Shown here: positions 1-5,602 of the stretch, one piece after another
Numbering within the stretch: position 1 is the stretch's first letter
Layout: each line of letters opens with the position of its first letter
Source of the DNA: an uncultured Collinsella sp.
Lineage (GTDB): Bacteria; Actinomycetota; Coriobacteriia; Coriobacteriales; Coriobacteriaceae
Assembly: GCA_900545875.1 (NCBI GenBank)
Contig: URAQ01000070.1
Span: forward strand, 1-7,715
Length of the DNA stretch: 7,715 nt
Direction: 5' to 3'
Program-made: the position numbers and the translations under genes
The notes under the pieces: model-generated
What the model saw: the letters and a program-made list of their open reading frames with translations, nothing else
What the model was told of the DNA's origin: nothing
The model's database searches: none

Positions 1-1724
1 TTCATCTGACTCTCCGCGATCTCGCGATACACCTCGCAGCCCTCCATGAGCTCCTCGTGCGTGCCCTTGCCCACAATGCGACCATCCTTGAGCACGACGA
101 TCTGGTCGGCATGCAAGATGGTGTTGATGCGCTGGGCGATGATGAGCACGGCGGCGTTGCGCGTCTCGGGCTTGAGGGCACGACGCAGAGCCGCGTCGGT
201 CTTGAAGTCGAGGGCGGAGAAACTGTCATCGAAGATATAGAGGTCCGCGTGCTTCATGAGGGCGCGGGCGATGGCCAGGCGCTGGCGCTGACCACCCGAG
301 AAGTTCGTACCGCCCTGGGCAACCGGGGTATCGAGCCCCTGCGGCTGATCGAGCACAAAGGTGCTCTGGGCAACCTGGAGCGCATGAAGCATGTCGGCCT
401 CAGTCGCGTCTTCGTTGCCAAAGCGCAGATTGCTTGCCACGGTGCCCGAGAACAGCCACGCCTTCTGCGGCACATAGGCAATGCGCCCGCGGATTTCGTC
501 TTGCGTAAGCTCGCGCAGGTCCATACCATTCAGGCGAATGGAGCCCTTGGTGGCATCGTGGAAGCGCAGCAGAAGCTTGGCCACCGTCGATTTGCCCGAG
601 CCTGTCGAGCCAACGATCGCAGTCGTCTGACCGCGACGGCAGGCAAAGCTCAGGTCGCACAGGGTGTCCTCGTCGGCATCGTCAAAGCGAAACGACATGT
701 GGTCGAACACGGCCACCGCATCGGCTTCGTCTTGGGGCTCGCGCGCCCCGTCATCCAGCGTGCGCTCGCCATCGACGATGCTCGGCTCAATCTCCAACAC
801 CTGCTGCGCACGGTTCAGGCACGCGGCAGCACGCGGAAGCGTCAGCACCACCATCTGGGCCATCATCACAAAGAACAGGATCAGAATTGCATACTCCAGC
901 ACCGCCGAGATACTCGCAATCTGCATGGCGTGGGCACCTACGCGGTTGCCACCCACCCACAGCACCGCCACCTCGGCGATGTTCATCAAAAAGAAGCTTG
1001 AGCTGTCGAGGCCCACAAACAGGTGGTTGACTTTGATGGCGTTGGCGGCGTAGTCGCTAAACACCTCGTCCAGGCGCCGCTCCTCGTGACGCTCCTTGTT
1101 AAACGCACGGATGACGCGCACGCCCACGATGTTTTCGCGCAGCACCACGTTCATGCGGTCGATAAAGCCCTGTAGGCGCATAAAAATCGGCGCCGCGTTG
1201 GCAACCGTAAAGACCGCCGCCACCAGCACAATCGCAACGACTACGCCCAGAAGCGTGCCCATGGCGGGATCGATAAACCAGGCGAAGATGATGCCCGCCA
1301 CAGCCAAAAACGGCACGGGCAGCACCAGCTGAATCGTCTGCAGAATCGCCTGCTGAATCACGTTGATGTCGTTGAGCGAGCGCGTGATCATCGAACCCGT
1401 GCCAAAGCGCTCAAAGTCGCTGGCAGACAGCTCGAGAGACTTGTCGTAAACGGCATTGCGGATATCGCAGGCCACGTTAGCCGCCAGACGCGCCGAAAGG
1501 TAGCAGCCCAGCACCGCGCCGCCGCTGGCCATGCCGGTCGCGATGAGCATGTACAGGCCGTTGCGTAAGATGTAGTCGACATCGCCCGTGGTAATACCGG
1601 TGTTGACCATGTTCGCCAGCATCGTGGGAACCAACAGCGTACCGACGTTATCCACCAGCAGCACCAGCAGCGTCACTGCGACAAGCCCTCGATATGGCTT
1701 TAGAAACCTCATTAACAGTCGCAC
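1..1724 (-). CDS. ABC exporter subunit, fused membrane and ATPase domains, degenerate-site (LmrC/BmrC-like) half; 3' end cut by window
   Basis: Half-transporter of the type I ABC exporter fold, expected to sit in the inner membrane and pump drugs, lipids or peptides out using ATP. 574 residues are visible; the window edge cuts the gene just after a tail reading REIAESQM, so only a short C-terminus is probably missing. The N-terminal ~330 residues are hydrophobic membrane helices. The ATPase follows: Walker A GSTGSGKST at 372-380 (K378), signature FSGGQ at 475-479, Walker B ending IFDD (D499), then SFSALD. The residue after Walker B is Asp500, not the catalytic Glu, and the switch position is Gln531 (IIAQRI), not His. 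In known heterodimers (TM287/288, BmrCD, LmrCD) these two changes mark the degenerate subunit. I chose GTG at 1724 because GAGGGGGAG lies just upstream; ATG at 1712 is the alternative. Both overlap the marR stop. The substrate cannot be read from the sequence. Confidence 0.93.
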   Translation of the reverse strand, partial: MRLLMRFLKPYRGLVAVTLLVLLVDNVGTLLVPTMLANMVNTGITTGDVDYILRNGLYMLIATGMASGGAVLGCYLSARLAANVACDIRNAVYDKSLELSASDFERFGTGSMITRSLNDINVIQQAILQTIQLVLPVPFLAVAGIIFAWFIDPAMGTLLGVVVAIVLVAAVFTVANAAPIFMRLQGFIDRMNVVLRENIVGVRVIRAFNKERHEERRLDEVFSDYAANAIKVNHLFVGLDSSSFFLMNIAEVAVLWVGGNRVGAHAMQIASISAVLEYAILILFFVMMAQMVVLTLPRAAACLNRAQQVLEIEPSIVDGERTLDDGAREPQDEADAVAVFDHMSFRFDDADEDTLCDLSFACRRGQTTAIVGSTGSGKSTVAKLLLRFHDATKGSIRLNGMDLRELTQDEIRGRIAYVPQKAWLFSGTVASNLRFGNEDATEADMLHALQVAQSTFVLDQPQGLDTPVAQGGTNFSGGQRQRLAIARALMKHADLYIFDDSFSALDFKTDAALRRALKPETRNAAVLIIAQRINTILHADQIVVLKDGRIVGKGTHEELMEGCEVYREIAESQM

Positions 1725-2212
1725 GACTCCCCCTCACCTTGATTCTCGGCTTGGCTCTCGGCAGCGATATGCTGCTTAAAGGCATCGCACTCATCGCCGA
1801 GCACCTGAGAGAATTTGCCGATCAAGCGCATAATCTCGCGCTGCTCACATGGCTCAAGCGCGCCAAAGGCTCGCTGTTCGGCCTTGAGTGCCGGCAGCGC
1901 ATAACGCTCGGCAAATCGCCTGCCCTCTTCGGTCAGGCTCACAACCTTGTTCTTGCGGCTGCCTTCGGCAAACTCCAACGTTGCGAAGCCCCGCGCCGTC
2001 AAGGTCTTAATTGCCGAGTTGATGGTCTGTTTGCTGTAGAACCATTCGCTTGTCAGACGGCTTACGGCAATACTGCCGCCCGCCGTGCTGGTGTCGACGA
2101 GCATCCAATAGGCGCAGTCCGAAAGGCCGCAGGCGCGCGAGAACTCCGAATAGATATGGTCGAGTCCATTGAGCAACCGATCGAAGTCGACCAGCGTAAC
2201 CGCACTATTCAT
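1712..2212 (-). CDS. MarR family transcriptional regulator
   Basis: A 166-residue winged helix-turn-helix repressor of the MarR type, normally a dimer that releases DNA on binding a small ligand. The DNA-binding core spans about residues 47-97: a recognition-helix region SKQTINSAIKTLTARGF, then a wing (residues 82-90, basic GSRKNK) and VSLTEEG, the usual MarR ending. The flanking helices (about 5-35 and 105-150) would form the dimer interface. The C-terminus is short, acidic and Cys-containing (ESCDC). Its stop codon overlaps the exporter gene, so the two are co-transcribed and probably translationally coupled, which makes this the likely regulator of that exporter. ATG at 2212 is preceded by a moderate GGTGGG. 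The promoter just upstream contains a duplicated 14-bp element, consistent with autorepression. The family is clear; the ligand is unknown. Confidence 0.93.
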   Translation of the reverse strand: MNSAVTLVDFDRLLNGLDHIYSEFSRACGLSDCAYWMLVDTSTAGGSIAVSRLTSEWFYSKQTINSAIKTLTARGFATLEFAEGSRKNKVVSLTEEGRRFAERYALPALKAEQRAFGALEPCEQREIMRLIGKFSQVLGDECDAFKQHIAAESQAENQGEGESCDC

Positions 2213-2230
2213 CTATCCCACCATTCAATT

Positions 2231-2279
2231 GTCCGATTTTTGACCAATTATGTGTCTCTAGATTAGTCCGAGTTTTGAC
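2231..2279 (-). promoter_or_regulatory. Candidate MarR operators: two 14-bp direct repeats
   Basis: On the plus strand gtccgatttttgac (2231-2244) and gtccgagttttgac (2266-2279) differ at one base and start 35 bp apart in the same orientation. The upstream copy fills the -35/-10 spacer of the marR promoter and the other lies just past the expected start of transcription. Each has weak internal dyad symmetry (GTC...GAC), and the 2231 copy extends to an imperfect AATTGTC...GACCAATT. Placement and duplication suggest repressor binding sites; no binding has been shown. Confidence 0.6.
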
Positions 2280-2288
2280 TATCGTCAA
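2260..2288 (-). promoter_or_regulatory. Promoter of the marR-exporter operon
   Basis: Minus strand: -35 TTGACG (2283-2288), a 17-bp spacer (2266-2282), then -10 TAATCT (2260-2265). Transcription would begin near 2253, giving a leader of about 40 nt before the ATG at 2212. The -35 matches consensus at 5 of 6 bases. The -10 is weaker but keeps the key T, A and final T, and the spacing is ideal. Confidence 0.6.
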
Positions 2289-2331
2289 CAGGCTCTCCGC
2301 GAATGCGTGCATTTTTATGGCCTATCGGCAG

Positions 2332-2367
2332 AAAAAGACCGCCGGCGCGGGGGCGGCGCCAGCGGTC
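2332..2367 (-). terminator. Rho-independent terminator after the 96-residue gene
   Basis: On the minus strand, arms at 2356-2367 and 2337-2348 pair over 12 bp with a single G-U pair and a 7-nt C-rich loop, followed directly by TTTTTC (2331-2336). This is a textbook intrinsic terminator. It lies 27 bp past the stop of the 96-residue gene and separates that gene from the marR promoter. Confidence 0.9.
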
Positions 2368-2393
2368 ACGTGAAAATCGGGTTTTATTGCCTG

Positions 2394-2684
2394 TTAAGCG
2401 GCGACGGCCTCATAGACCGTAGCGCCCGAGAAGCTGTCATGCAGGCTCTTGCCGGCAATCCACGGCAGCTCGACGACCTCGCAGACCGTGTTGACCAGCT
2501 CGGAGCAGTCAGTAAAGTGGCCCTTGTCGTTGAGGGCCTCGCAATCCTGAACACGCCAATAGCCATCGGTGTGCGTGATGTAGTACTCGTGATCGTTGAT
2601 CGACACGAAAGCGCGCGTCTTGGAACGCAGCAGCTTCAGAAATCCTTCGAAGTCGGTCTCGACGACATCTCCAGCCTGGAACAT
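2394..2684 (-). CDS. Hypothetical 96-residue protein
   Basis: I do not recognise the family. The protein is small, acidic and probably soluble, with no signal peptide or membrane segment. It has two features: an aromatic, beta-looking middle (residues about 25-45, FVSINDHEYYITHTDGYWRVQ) and two Cys residues near 48 and 60, plus another near 68. It is supported as a real gene by a strong Shine-Dalgarno (GGAGG at 2692-2696, 7 nt before the ATG), a clean intrinsic terminator right after the stop, and ordinary amino-acid composition. It appears to be a single-gene transcript, since both neighbours are separated by a terminator or lie divergently. A short hairpin sits just upstream of its ribosome binding site. 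Function unknown. Confidence 0.82.
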   Translation of the reverse strand: MFQAGDVVETDFEGFLKLLRSKTRAFVSINDHEYYITHTDGYWRVQDCEALNDKGHFTDCSELVNTVCEVVELPWIAGKSLHDSFSGATVYEAVAA

Positions 2685-2703
2685 GATGTTACCTCCTGGC
2701 CCG

Positions 2704-2718
2704 GCGCCACCATGGCGC
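2704..2718 (-). promoter_or_regulatory. Hairpin just upstream of the 96-residue gene's ribosome binding site
   Basis: GCGCCA-TGG-TGGCGC on the minus strand can form a 6-bp GC-rich stem with a 3-nt loop. It ends 7 nt before the GGAGG. It may affect translation or mRNA stability, or be chance in GC-rich DNA. Confidence 0.3.
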
Positions 2719-2838
2719 GTTGATAAACGTTGGTGCTCCTTTAGTAAAACCTTTATCAGAGGTTATGCGTTCGTCATTTAGGCAAGTGGTAAAAAACCGC
2801 AGGGTAGACGGGATAAAACGTTTAACCATCCCATTTGT

Positions 2839-2867
2839 TTGTCACATTCTGAAGGTACTTTTATGCA
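2839..2867 (+). promoter_or_regulatory. Possible promoter of the nitroreductase gene
   Basis: TTGTCA (2839-2844), a 17-bp spacer, then TATGCA (2862-2867). The -35 is good and the -10 is weak, lacking the final T. It would give a leader of about 100 nt. The surrounding 2685-2978 intergenic stretch is AT-richer than the genes, as expected for a divergent promoter region. I found no convincing promoter for the minus-strand 96-residue gene in it. Confidence 0.35.
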
Positions 2868-2978
2868 AACCCACTTTCCCAATTGGAATCCATCCTTTTG
2901 GCCGGGCAATTGACCGTCTATCGTTTGAGCCCGACGGGTATGAACGTGGCATCTGCAACGCCACCGCAAGGAGACACC

Positions 2979-3500
2979 ATGGAGACCATCGAAGCGCTCA
3001 TTCACCGCCGCAGCTGCCGCAACTACAGCGATCGTCCCGTCGAGGCCGAAAAGCTTGCGCGTATTATCGAAGCCGGCCAATATGCACCGAGCGGCATGGG
3101 CCGCCAACCGGTGACGTTTGTCGCCGTCACCGACCCCGCGACCGTCGAGCGTCTCTCACAGCTCAACGCCCAGGTCATGGGCAGCAACAGCGACCCCTTC
3201 TATGGCGCCAAGACCGTTGTGGTGGTGCTGGTTGACCGCAGCGTGCCCACACATCTGGAAGACGGCTCGCTCGCCATGGGCAACCTGCTCAACGCCGCCT
3301 ATGCACTGGGTGTCGATTCGTGCTGGATTCACCGCGCGCATGAGGTCTTTGACTCGCCCGAGGGCCTGGAGCTGCTGGCCAGCTGGGGCCTGCCCGCCGA
3401 CGGCAGCCTGCGCGGTGTCGGTAACTGCATTCTTGGCTACGCCGAGGACACGCCACCCGAGGCAAAGCCGCGCCGCGACAACGTGGTGTACGTAAAGTAA
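2979..3500 (+). CDS. Nitroreductase family protein (FMN-dependent oxidoreductase)
   Basis: A 173-residue member of the NfsB/FRase I-like nitroreductase fold: homodimeric, FMN-binding, using NAD(P)H to reduce nitro groups, quinones or other electrophiles in the cytoplasm. It shows the usual N-terminal HRRSCRNY (residues 9-16, FMN phosphate contact), APSGMGRQP (36-44, the family's APSG.N.QPW region), a central hydrophobic strand VVVVLVD, a Gly/Ala-rich helix (SLAMGNLLNAAYALGVDSCWI), and the C-terminal NCILGYAEDTPPEAKPRRDNVVYVK, matching the G.P-containing tail and final PR+D pattern of the family. The length is typical of the short nitroreductases. ATG at 2979 is preferred over an in-frame ATG at 2883 because AAGGAG sits 5 nt upstream and homology begins there. 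The physiological substrate is not deducible. Confidence 0.92.
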   Translation: METIEALIHRRSCRNYSDRPVEAEKLARIIEAGQYAPSGMGRQPVTFVAVTDPATVERLSQLNAQVMGSNSDPFYGAKTVVVVLVDRSVPTHLEDGSLAMGNLLNAAYALGVDSCWIHRAHEVFDSPEGLELLASWGLPADGSLRGVGNCILGYAEDTPPEAKPRRDNVVYVK

Positions 3501-3505
3501 TTAGT

Positions 3506-3529
3506 TCCGCCGTTCTACCGAACGGCGGA
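3506..3529. other. Perfect 10-bp hairpin between convergent genes
   Basis: tccgccgttc and gaacggcgga flank a 4-nt loop (tacc). It begins 6 bp after the nitroreductase stop and lies 45 bp beyond the stop of the facing 191-residue gene, so both transcripts would reach it. Neither strand has a T-tract after the stem, so it is not a classic intrinsic terminator. It may be a 3'-end stabilising structure or a weak bidirectional terminator. Confidence 0.55.
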
Positions 3530-3573
3530 CCCGCTGAAAGGCCCCGTCCCAAATTTGCTGCCCCACTCGCAAC

Positions 3574-4149
3574 TTATCCCGCCGATGGAGTTGTTGCCGT
3601 TTCATTTGCCTGGGCCGTTTCGGCGTCGTCGCCTTGCTTGTCTTCGTCCTTTTGCGCATCGGCGATGGTGGAGGCCGCCGCAACGATACCACGCTGGGGC
3701 GCGACGCCCGTCTGGGTCTGAGCGCCCTCGACAACTTCTGTACCTGCATGCGCGAGCTCGGGCGATTTAAACACTGCGTCCAAGTTGGCGCCACCGCCGG
3801 CATAGCCAAGCGCAGCGAGTGCGATGACGATCACTGCAACGGCGGCCACGATCGGCACGTAGCGATGCCAGCCGGCGGGATTGAGCCCGCTGCGGCGAGC
3901 CGCCCCGCGGCTGATGTAGCCGAGCGTTCCGTCGTGCTTGAGCTTTGAGCCCACCACGCGTTTGCGGCCCCACAGCGAGGACTCTGCCTGCATTGCCAAG
4001 CGGGCGCTTGCCGAAGGATAGCCGTATTTAGTGCGCTTGAACGAGCCATCAAACCCCGAGGCGTGTTTGCCCCACGTCACCGATGTCGTGCGTCGGTTGA
4101 CCGGCGCGGCACTCCGCCTTCTGCGGCTCGGTTTTGAAGTCTCAGCCAT
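3574..4149 (-). CDS. Hypothetical single-pass membrane protein, 191 residues
   Basis: Family not recognised. The N-terminal half is strongly basic (KPSRRRRS at 6-13, then further Arg/Lys), and includes a SVTWGKHASGFDGSFKRTKYGYPSASARL stretch that looks conserved rather than random. One membrane helix follows at about 97-117 (YVPIVAAVAVIVIALAALGYA). The C-terminal ~70 residues are Ala/Gln/Thr-rich and acidic, low-complexity and probably disordered (KDEDKQGDDAETAQ). By the positive-inside rule the basic half is cytoplasmic and the acidic tail outside. ATG at 4149 is chosen over one at 4203: it has GAGGG a few bases upstream and lies downstream of a plausible promoter. It is 84 bp downstream of the NtrC-like gene on the same strand, but probably has its own promoter. 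Role unknown; a scaffold or cell-envelope role would be speculation. Confidence 0.75.
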   Translation of the reverse strand: MAETSKPSRRRRSAAPVNRRTTSVTWGKHASGFDGSFKRTKYGYPSASARLAMQAESSLWGRKRVVGSKLKHDGTLGYISRGAARRSGLNPAGWHRYVPIVAAVAVIVIALAALGYAGGGANLDAVFKSPELAHAGTEVVEGAQTQTGVAPQRGIVAAASTIADAQKDEDKQGDDAETAQANETATTPSAG

Positions 4150-4193
4150 ATGCCCTCGCACGCCGTAACCAAATCGAAACAATAACGCTTTGG

Positions 4194-4222
4194 ACTGTAG
4201 CACACGCGTCGCGCGCGGTCAC
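4194..4222 (-). promoter_or_regulatory. Probable promoter of the 191-residue membrane protein gene
   Basis: Minus strand: GTGACC (4217-4222), a 17-bp spacer, then TACAGT (4194-4199) preceded by TGC, which makes an extended -10. Transcription would begin near 4187, about 38 nt before the ATG at 4149. It lies just past the stop of the upstream NtrC-like gene. Confidence 0.5.
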
Positions 4223-4233
4223 GGGCGCCTCGC

Positions 4234-4620
4234 TCAACGGTCATCGTCCTTCAGCAAGCGCCACAGCGTTGTACGGCTTATGCCCAGCACCTCCGCCGCA
4301 CGGGTTCGGTTGCCGTGGAGATGGTCTACAACCAGATGCGCGATATCTCGCTCGGTATCGGCCAGCGGTCGCAGGATATACAGGTCACTTTCGAGCGTCG
4401 GGGCGCCAAAGGTTGCGGTCTTAATCACGTCCTCTTGGGCGAGCACTTCCTCCGCCACAGCGCGGTCCACCGTGCCCGTCCCCGCCAATATATACAGTCG
4501 TTCCGAGACCTCGCGAAGCTGCAGATAATTGCGCGGCCAGCGGTAAGCATCGAGCGTCTTCGTCGCCGCGGCAGACAGCGTGGGTGCTGCCGTCTCAAAT
4601 GCATCAGCGAGATATTCCAA
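4234..4620 (-). CDS. C-terminal fragment of the NtrC-like regulator (Fis-type DNA-binding domain)
   Basis: The part downstream of the TAG, 128 residues if started at TTG 4620, the first plausible start in the frame. It holds the end of the AAA+ lid (YRWPRNYLQLREVSERLYIL) and the Fis-type helix-turn-helix in its last ~27 residues. The start is weak: AAGG lies about 10 nt upstream with no better ribosome site. It would need restart after the upstream stop, 30 nt away. If made, it could bind DNA without the AAA+ part. I consider it more likely a piece of one ancestral gene than an independent gene. Confidence 0.45.
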   Translation of the reverse strand: MEYLADAFETAAPTLSAAATKTLDAYRWPRNYLQLREVSERLYILAGTGTVDRAVAEEVLAQEDVIKTATFGAPTLESDLYILRPLADTERDIAHLVVDHLHGNRTRAAEVLGISRTTLWRLLKDDDR

Positions 4621-4650
4621 ATAGCGCGCAACCTTCGTCGACGCGGCTCC

Positions 4651-5451
4651 CTACTCGGCGACTGCCGGCGCCACGCTCACCGCACAGGCGAAGCGCTCGG
4701 TCACAAAGGCGGCTTGATCACTTTCGCCGCCGCCCGGCATGTCATTCGCTGTCAGCACCACATGGCAGCGCGTCGCCAACGCAGTGTCGGTCATCGTGGA
4801 GACCAGCTCGCGGAGGCGCTGGGGGCCAACCGCATTCCAGCCCTCAATGCAAAGGGTCAGCCCCGTTTGGAACAACGGCGATTCGGCGCTTTTGAGCACA
4901 TGGCGCCAACCGCGCTCGGTGAGTTCATCAAGCGCAAGGGAAACAAAGGGCTGATCGGCAAAAGGACCGTCCAGATAGAGGCGCTTGGCGATCTCGATCT
5001 GACCCGCTCCCAGCTCACCCTCGAGCATAAGGGGCACACCGCGCGCGTAGCTCTCGGCAACCGGCGCAGCCACCGAGGCCGCCCCCTCAACGATGCCGTA
5101 CGCGCTCAATTCGTAGCGGGCCTCAACCTCGTCGGCGTTGAGCCACTCGATGCCCGCATGCGCCGCGGCGCCGCGCACCTCGCGGACCACGACGACCCAA
5201 AGGCCCCCGCCCTCTTTGTCGGTGGGGCGAACGGTCAGGCTCAGGCGCGTACCCGCACGCCCCATAACCAGACGCGCGCCGTCTCCTATACGGTCGAGGC
5301 GCTCAGCGACAAAAGCCGCCACATCCCGCTCGAGTGCCGCGTCATTCATGGTCGAGATCGCGACGTCCCCACGCGCATCGATTGCCAATGCCGAGGCCCC
5401 GGCAGCAGCCAGGGCCTCGGTCAAGATGTTCAGCTTGGCATCGCTATCCAT
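4651..5451 (-). CDS. N-terminal part of the NtrC-like regulator, 266 residues
   Basis: The frame from ATG 5451 to the TAG. The start is supported by AGGGG six bases upstream, and is preferred over an in-frame ATG at 5652 because the extra 67 residues look non-coding and would run over inverted repeats. Residues 1-125 are of unknown fold, Ala/Val-rich with a WVVVVREVRG strand, perhaps a degenerate PAS-like sensor. Residues 130-266 are the first half of the AAA+ remnant: Walker A-like GELGAGQ (145-151), a short stretch replacing the GAFTGA region, and a sensor-I-like HVVLTAND (230-237). It ends exactly where the family's LRER motif is expected. Without the C-terminal part it would lack a DNA-binding domain. 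Confidence 0.7.
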   Translation of the reverse strand: MDSDAKLNILTEALAAAGASALAIDARGDVAISTMNDAALERDVAAFVAERLDRIGDGARLVMGRAGTRLSLTVRPTDKEGGGLWVVVVREVRGAAAHAGIEWLNADEVEARYELSAYGIVEGAASVAAPVAESYARGVPLMLEGELGAGQIEIAKRLYLDGPFADQPFVSLALDELTERGWRHVLKSAESPLFQTGLTLCIEGWNAVGPQRLRELVSTMTDTALATRCHVVLTANDMPGGGESDQAAFVTERFACAVSVAPAVAE

Positions 5452-5473
5452 TATTTGCCCCTGTCCGCAGCGA

Positions 5474-5497
5474 CGTGCAACCGTCGACGGTCGCACG
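5474..5497. promoter_or_regulatory. 24-bp near-perfect palindrome upstream of the NtrC-like gene
   Basis: Half-sites CGTGCAACCGTC and GACGGTCGCACG are complementary at 11 of 12 positions; in minus-strand RNA the odd pair becomes G-U. It ends 22 bp before the ATG at 5451. A second, overlapping dyad (cggtcg-ca-cgaccg, 5488-5501) shares its right arm. It could be a protein operator, perhaps for autoregulation by the Fis-type domain, or a leader hairpin with a UCGA loop. No T-tract follows, so it is not a terminator. Confidence 0.6.
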
Positions 5498-5536
5498 ACC
5501 GAGTGTTTCAAAATTGAACGATATTGCTCACCAAAC

Positions 5537-5542
5537 ACTATA
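5537..5542 (-). promoter_or_regulatory. Possible -10 element of the NtrC-like gene
   Basis: TATAGT on the minus strand matches the -10 consensus at 5 of 6 bases, but no good -35 lies 16-18 bp upstream. A second -10-like TATACT occurs at 5564-5569, also without a partner. If 5537-5542 is used, the palindrome at 5474-5497 falls in the 5' leader. Confidence 0.3.
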
Positions 5543-5576
5543 GGGCAGAAAGCGTCATCCTGCGAGTATAGGTGTT

Positions 5577-5602
5577 GCCCCGCATCGCCATCCTGGCGGG
5601 GC
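5577..5602. repeat. GC-rich inverted repeat
   Basis: gccccgc (5577-5583) and gcggggc (5596-5602) form a 7-bp stem; inside lies an alternative 5-bp stem cgcca-tcc-tggcg. The right arm overlaps by two bases the larger inverted repeat at 5601-5665, so the two structures compete. Confidence 0.4.

Larger units (their letters stand above)
4234..5451 (-). pseudogene. NtrC-like (sigma-54 activator-related) regulator with decayed AAA+ domain, interrupted by an in-frame TAG
   Basis: Read through one TAG (4651-4653, codon 267), this is a single 405-residue frame with the family's domain order. A variable N-terminal domain (about 1-125) comes first, then an AAA+ remnant (about 130-330), then a Fis-type helix-turn-helix at the C-terminus (NRTRAAEVLGISRTTLWRLLKD). 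Homology runs through the stop: RFACAVSVAP before it matches the family's RF..L.VPPLRER region, and VARYLEYL then YRWPRNYLQLREV after it match ..ARYFLE and YPWPGNVRELENV. The AAA+ core is degenerate: GELGAGQ at 145-151 has Gln where Walker A has Lys, the GAFTGA sigma-54 contact loop is absent, and the Walker B region reads LTLCIEGWN. ATPase-driven sigma-54 activation is therefore unlikely even without the stop. It may be a nonsense mutation, a sequencing error, or a genuinely split gene. Confidence 0.7.

Noticed and set aside
57..1001. Long plus-strand open frame opposite the ABC exporter
   Set aside because: It is antisense to a gene with all ABC motifs; its product is His/Arg-rich with no family features, typical of a GC-rich shadow.
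2883..2978. N-terminal extension of the nitroreductase
   Set aside because: No ribosome site at 2883 and no homology in the added 32 residues; ATG 2979 has AAGGAG.
3506..3529. Calling the hairpin after the nitroreductase an intrinsic terminator
   Set aside because: The stem is perfect, but no T-tract follows on either strand.
4651..4653. TAG as a recoded sense codon (pyrrolysine or alternative code)
   Set aside because: The YeiH gene in this window ends on TAG as a normal stop, the other genes use ordinary stops, and the position is not in a family known to carry a special residue. A mutation or error is simpler.
4315..5517. 400-codon plus-strand frame opposite the NtrC-like gene
   Set aside because: It is longer than the interrupted sense frame, so I checked it. 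It is Arg/His-rich, has no recognisable motif and no Shine-Dalgarno, whereas the minus strand has Walker-like, lid and Fis HTH motifs.
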